From assembly GCA_965371355.1 (NCBI GenBank), contig CBDUYD010000025.1, forward strand, positions 1 through 24,901: 24,901 nt of DNA, read 5' to 3'. The notes under the pieces were generated by a model. The model was not told the DNA's origin, made no database searches, and saw nothing but the letters and a program-made list of their open reading frames with translations. Positions 22,532-24,901 of this stretch are shown piece by piece; the first letter of the stretch is position 1; every line of letters starts with the position of its first letter. Position numbers and translations under genes: made by a program. The DNA comes from JASJHI01 sp965371355. Its GTDB lineage: Bacteria; Actinomycetota; Acidimicrobiia; Acidimicrobiales; Ilumatobacteraceae.

Positions 22532-23578
22532 ATGACCAGTACCCTCGGCCCGAGCGAGCGGGACTTCGGCCACAGCCCGCACCGGATGAACCGCCTCGGT
22601 CGGCGGTTCGTCGCCGCGACGCTCGTCGTGCTCGCCGTCGCGTTGATGATGATCGCGGTCGCCGCGCAGGCGATGTTCATCAACGACCACGACCTCGGTC
22701 TGTTGATGTGGGTGCTGATCCCCGCCGTGCTCGGTGCCGCGATGGTCGCCATGCTGATGGCCCGACCACTCGCCCGCGACGCCAAGCGGATCTGCGACGC
22801 GGCGAGGCGCGTCGCAGACGGCGACCTCACCGCACGAACTGGCGTGATGCGCAACGACGAGATCGGTGAAGCGGCCGAGATGTTCGACCGCATGGTCGAC
22901 CGGCTCGATGCGATCGAGCAGGAACGGTCGCTGATGCTCTCGTCGATCTCCCACGACCTGCGCACGCCGCTCGCCGCGCTCCGCGCCGCGGTCGAAGCGA
23001 TCCGCGACGGGGTCGCTCCCGATCCCGAGATGTACCTCACGGGGATGGAACGCCAGGTGCGTGCGCTGTCATCGCTCGTCGACGACCTCCAGCTCCACAC
23101 CCGCCTCGTCAGCGGAACGCTCACCCTCAATCGCACCGCACTCGACCTGACCGAACTCGCCGACGAGTCGATGGAGATCCTGCGCCCGCTCGCCGAGAGC
23201 CGGGATGTCAAGCTGCTGCTCGAAGCCTCACAGCGGGTCACCGTCGACGCCGACGGCTCGCAGCTCGCCCGCGTGATCAGGAACCTGCTCGACAACGCGA
23301 TCCGGCACGCGCCCGCCAAGTCGGTGGTGCTCATCCAGGTCGAGCAGGACGGTGTCGAGGCGACCCTCACGGTGATCGATCAGGGCCGCGGATTCCCTTC
23401 GGACTTTCGCGATCGGGCCTTCGACCCGTTCACCCGCGCCGACGCGGCGCGCGACACGAGCACCGGCACCGCAGGCCTCGGGCTGTCGATCGCGCGCGGC
23501 ATCGTCACCGCCCATCACGGCACGGTCGGGCTGGGCGACGGTCCCGGTGGTGTCGTCGTCATCCGCCTGCCGCTCTGA
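22532..23578 (+). CDS. Sensor histidine kinase
   Basis: A 348-residue kinase, partner of the preceding regulator. It has two membrane helices (about residues 26-47 and 57-77) separated by only about ten residues, a HAMP domain (about 78-130), the dimerisation box with H141 (SSISHDLRTPLAAL), the N box NLLDNAIRHA at 251-260, the G1 box DQGRGF at 283-288 and the G2 box GTAGLGLSIA at 312-321. With almost no extracytoplasmic sensing domain, it may sense a change in the membrane or a partner protein. It lies 12 bases after the regulator gene. A convergent gene follows after 46 bases with no recognisable terminator. Confidence 0.95.
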   Translation: MTSTLGPSERDFGHSPHRMNRLGRRFVAATLVVLAVALMMIAVAAQAMFINDHDLGLLMWVLIPAVLGAAMVAMLMARPLARDAKRICDAARRVADGDLTARTGVMRNDEIGEAAEMFDRMVDRLDAIEQERSLMLSSISHDLRTPLAALRAAVEAIRDGVAPDPEMYLTGMERQVRALSSLVDDLQLHTRLVSGTLTLNRTALDLTELADESMEILRPLAESRDVKLLLEASQRVTVDADGSQLARVIRNLLDNAIRHAPAKSVVLIQVEQDGVEATLTVIDQGRGFPSDFRDRAFDPFTRADAARDTSTGTAGLGLSIARGIVTAHHGTVGLGDGPGGVVVIRLPL

Positions 23579-23624
23579 AGCACCCCTCGACCGAGGAATC
23601 CGCTCGGGCGGCCAAGTCGACCGG

Positions 23625-24227
23625 CTACGAGGGCCACGAACCGACGGCCTCGACCAGACCCTCGATCAACGCCTCGGTGTGCGGGGTCATGCCCGGACCC
23701 TCCCAGTCCCACCACATCGGACTCAAGCCGCGGACGCGCGGTGGCAACTCGATCTGGACGCCGTCATCGCGCGGGCGGTTGACCGGGTTGTCCGCGTGCA
23801 TGCCGCGCAGGGGCAGGGGGATGTCGCCGAGTTCGGTCACGACGTCGTATGCCGGAAGTTTGCCGCGCAGCGCCGTTGCGATGTGGTCGGCGAGGACCCG
23901 GTTGCGGCCGCCGAGCAGCAGCGAGCTGAACAGGCCGCGACGGCCGAAGCCGTGGATCGTGACCACGACGCTGACGTTGTCGAGGAATGCCGCCAGGGAA
24001 TCGGAATCCTCCGGCTGCACCGTGATCGATGGGAAGTGTTCCCAATCCCCCGCGGGTTGGGTGACCGCGTAGAACGACGCACCTGCTCGCTCGGCGCTCG
24101 TCTGGGCGATCACGTCGGTCATCACCTCGAGCGCTCCGCCGTGGTACGCCATGAAGCCGACCTCGCCGCGCAGAACGCAGGTCTCGGTGACACCCGGTGT
24201 GGCGAGCACCTCGGCGAACGGTGACAT
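23625..24227 (-). CDS. Poly-gamma-glutamate hydrolase-like protein (PghP/DUF867 family)
   Basis: A 200-residue protein with the plan of the poly-gamma-glutamate hydrolase family, zinc enzymes first described from phages: AYHGGALE at 27-34 (a family HGGxxE motif), TIHGFG at 90-95, LLGGRNR at 104-110, and NPVNRPRDDGVQIELPPRVR at 148-167. Family enzymes cleave gamma-linked polyglutamate. No signal peptide is seen, so a cytoplasmic role or another gamma-glutamyl substrate is likely. The start is ATG 24227; there is no good Shine-Dalgarno site, and CAGAAT six bases upstream resembles a -10 box, so it may be leaderless. It is convergent with the kinase and divergent from orn. Confidence 0.8.
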   Translation of the reverse strand: MSPFAEVLATPGVTETCVLRGEVGFMAYHGGALEVMTDVIAQTSAERAGASFYAVTQPAGDWEHFPSITVQPEDSDSLAAFLDNVSVVVTIHGFGRRGLFSSLLLGGRNRVLADHIATALRGKLPAYDVVTELGDIPLPLRGMHADNPVNRPRDDGVQIELPPRVRGLSPMWWDWEGPGMTPHTEALIEGLVEAVGSWPS

Positions 24228-24316
24228 CGAATCATTCTGGCCGCGCCCACCCTGTTGCGTCGGCACGGGGGAGCGCCGGTGGTACGGCAGGCGGCGGGAC
24301 GGTGGAGGGCGTGGCC

Positions 24317-24322
24317 TACGAT
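24317..24322 (+). promoter_or_regulatory. Possible -10 box of the orn gene
   Basis: TACGAT, the same hexamer seen before ctaB, ends seven bases before the in-frame ATG at 24330. If it is used, translation would begin at 24330 from a leaderless message. The competing ATG 24321 overlaps the box and has GGAGGG 11 bases before it. No -35 box is clear. Confidence 0.3.
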
Positions 24323-24901
24323 GAGCCCGATGCTGGTGTGGATGGACCTCGAGATGACCGGCCTCGACCACACGCGCGAGGTCATCGTCGAGATCGCCAC
24401 CCTGATCACCGACGACGATCTCGAGGTCGTGGCCGAGGGACCAGACCTGGTCATCCACCAGCCCGACGAGGTACTCGCTGCGATGGATCCGTTCGTCGTC
24501 GAGATGCACACCCGGTCTGGATTGCTCGAGCAGATCAGGTCGTCGACCATCTCTCTCCAAGAGGCGGGCGCGGCGACCCTCGAGTTCATCAAAGAGCACG
24601 TTCCCGAGCCGATGTCGGTGCCGCTGTGCGGCAACTCGATCGGAACCGACCGCCGATTCCTGGCGGCCTACCTCCCCGAGATCGAGACGCACCTGCACTA
24701 CCGGTCTGTCGACGTGTCGAGCATCAAGGAGCTGGTCAAGCGCTGGTATCCCGAGGTCGACGCCGCCCGGCCCCACGGCCAGGGGTCGCACCGGGCGCTC
24801 GACGACATCCGCGAGTCGGTTGCCGAACTCGCGTACTACCGCGACCTCGTGTTCGTCGACGCGCCGGCCGTCGTCGAAACCGACGAACCGGATGCGACGG
24901 A
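24321..24901 (+). CDS. orn: Oligoribonuclease (3' end beyond window)
   Basis: At least 193 residues are visible and the frame is open at the right edge. DEDDh exonuclease motifs are complete: WMDLEMTGLD (D and E), CGNSIGTDRRFL, HYRSVDVSSIKELVKRW, and HRALDDIRESVAELAYYR with the catalytic His and Asp. It degrades two- to five-base RNA fragments and pGpG to mononucleotides. The length of the family (about 190-215) suggests that only a short tail is missing. The start ATG 24321 gives the same spacing to LVW as in other actinobacterial homologues; ATG 24330 is the alternative. It is divergent from the hydrolase gene across 93 bases that otherwise show nothing clear. Confidence 0.95.
   Translation, partial: MSPMLVWMDLEMTGLDHTREVIVEIATLITDDDLEVVAEGPDLVIHQPDEVLAAMDPFVVEMHTRSGLLEQIRSSTISLQEAGAATLEFIKEHVPEPMSVPLCGNSIGTDRRFLAAYLPEIETHLHYRSVDVSSIKELVKRWYPEVDAARPHGQGSHRALDDIRESVAELAYYRDLVFVDAPAVVETDEPDAT

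Noticed and set aside
23579..23624. Terminator between the convergent kinase and hydrolase genes
   Set aside because: Only a 4-bp CTCG/CGAG stem with a 2-base loop is present, and there is no T-run.

Overview
The window is a GC-rich, gene-dense chromosomal segment of an actinobacterium. Actinobacterial-style gene sets (clpS next to a DUF2017 gene, a caa3-type oxidase with its own ctaG, a Tad pilus locus without a secretin, frequent GTG starts, apparently leaderless promoters) point to that phylum. The overall look suggests class Acidimicrobiia (Ilumatobacter-like), but that narrower placement is inference. No tRNA, rRNA, transposase, phage or CRISPR sequence was seen.

Region 1 (1-8654, minus strand) is a tight Tad/Flp pilus operon read right to left. 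It encodes a prepilin peptidase, an SAF-domain CpaB-like protein, a TadZ-like ATPase with a degenerate P-loop, the TadA motor ATPase, TadB, a secreted Pro/Thr/Ser-rich protein, TadC, a small Flp-like pilin, three TadE/TadG-like pseudopilin genes, and a membrane LysM protein that runs off the left edge. Many neighbours overlap by 4 bases (ATGA/GTGA), which indicates one translationally coupled unit.

Region 2 (8827-9616, minus) holds clpS and a DUF2017 gene. Divergent from it, region 3 (9705-19518, plus) is a respiratory block. ctaB (heme O synthase) comes first, then three genes (10785-14235) that look like a duplicated cytochrome oxidase stripped of its metal ligands: a subunit I-like protein, a subunit III-like protein, and a CtaF-like/cupredoxin-like fusion. 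The working oxidase follows: CoxB fused to cytochrome c, CtaD with all ligands, CtaE, a subunit IV and CtaG.

Region 4 (19578-21559, plus) is serS overlapping pdxH. A non-coding stretch follows (21560-21829) with nearly three tandem copies of a 61-bp unit that forms nested hairpins. Region 5 (21830-23578, plus) is an OmpR-type response regulator and its histidine kinase. A convergent poly-gamma-glutamate-hydrolase-like gene (23625-24227, minus) and a divergent, nearly complete oligoribonuclease gene (24321 to the right edge) close the window.

The strongest candidates for something undescribed are the ligand-less oxidase-like operon, the 61-bp hairpin array, and the unusual additions to the Tad operon. 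Recurrent 15-bp pentapeptide-coding repeats in several genes are a weaker theme.
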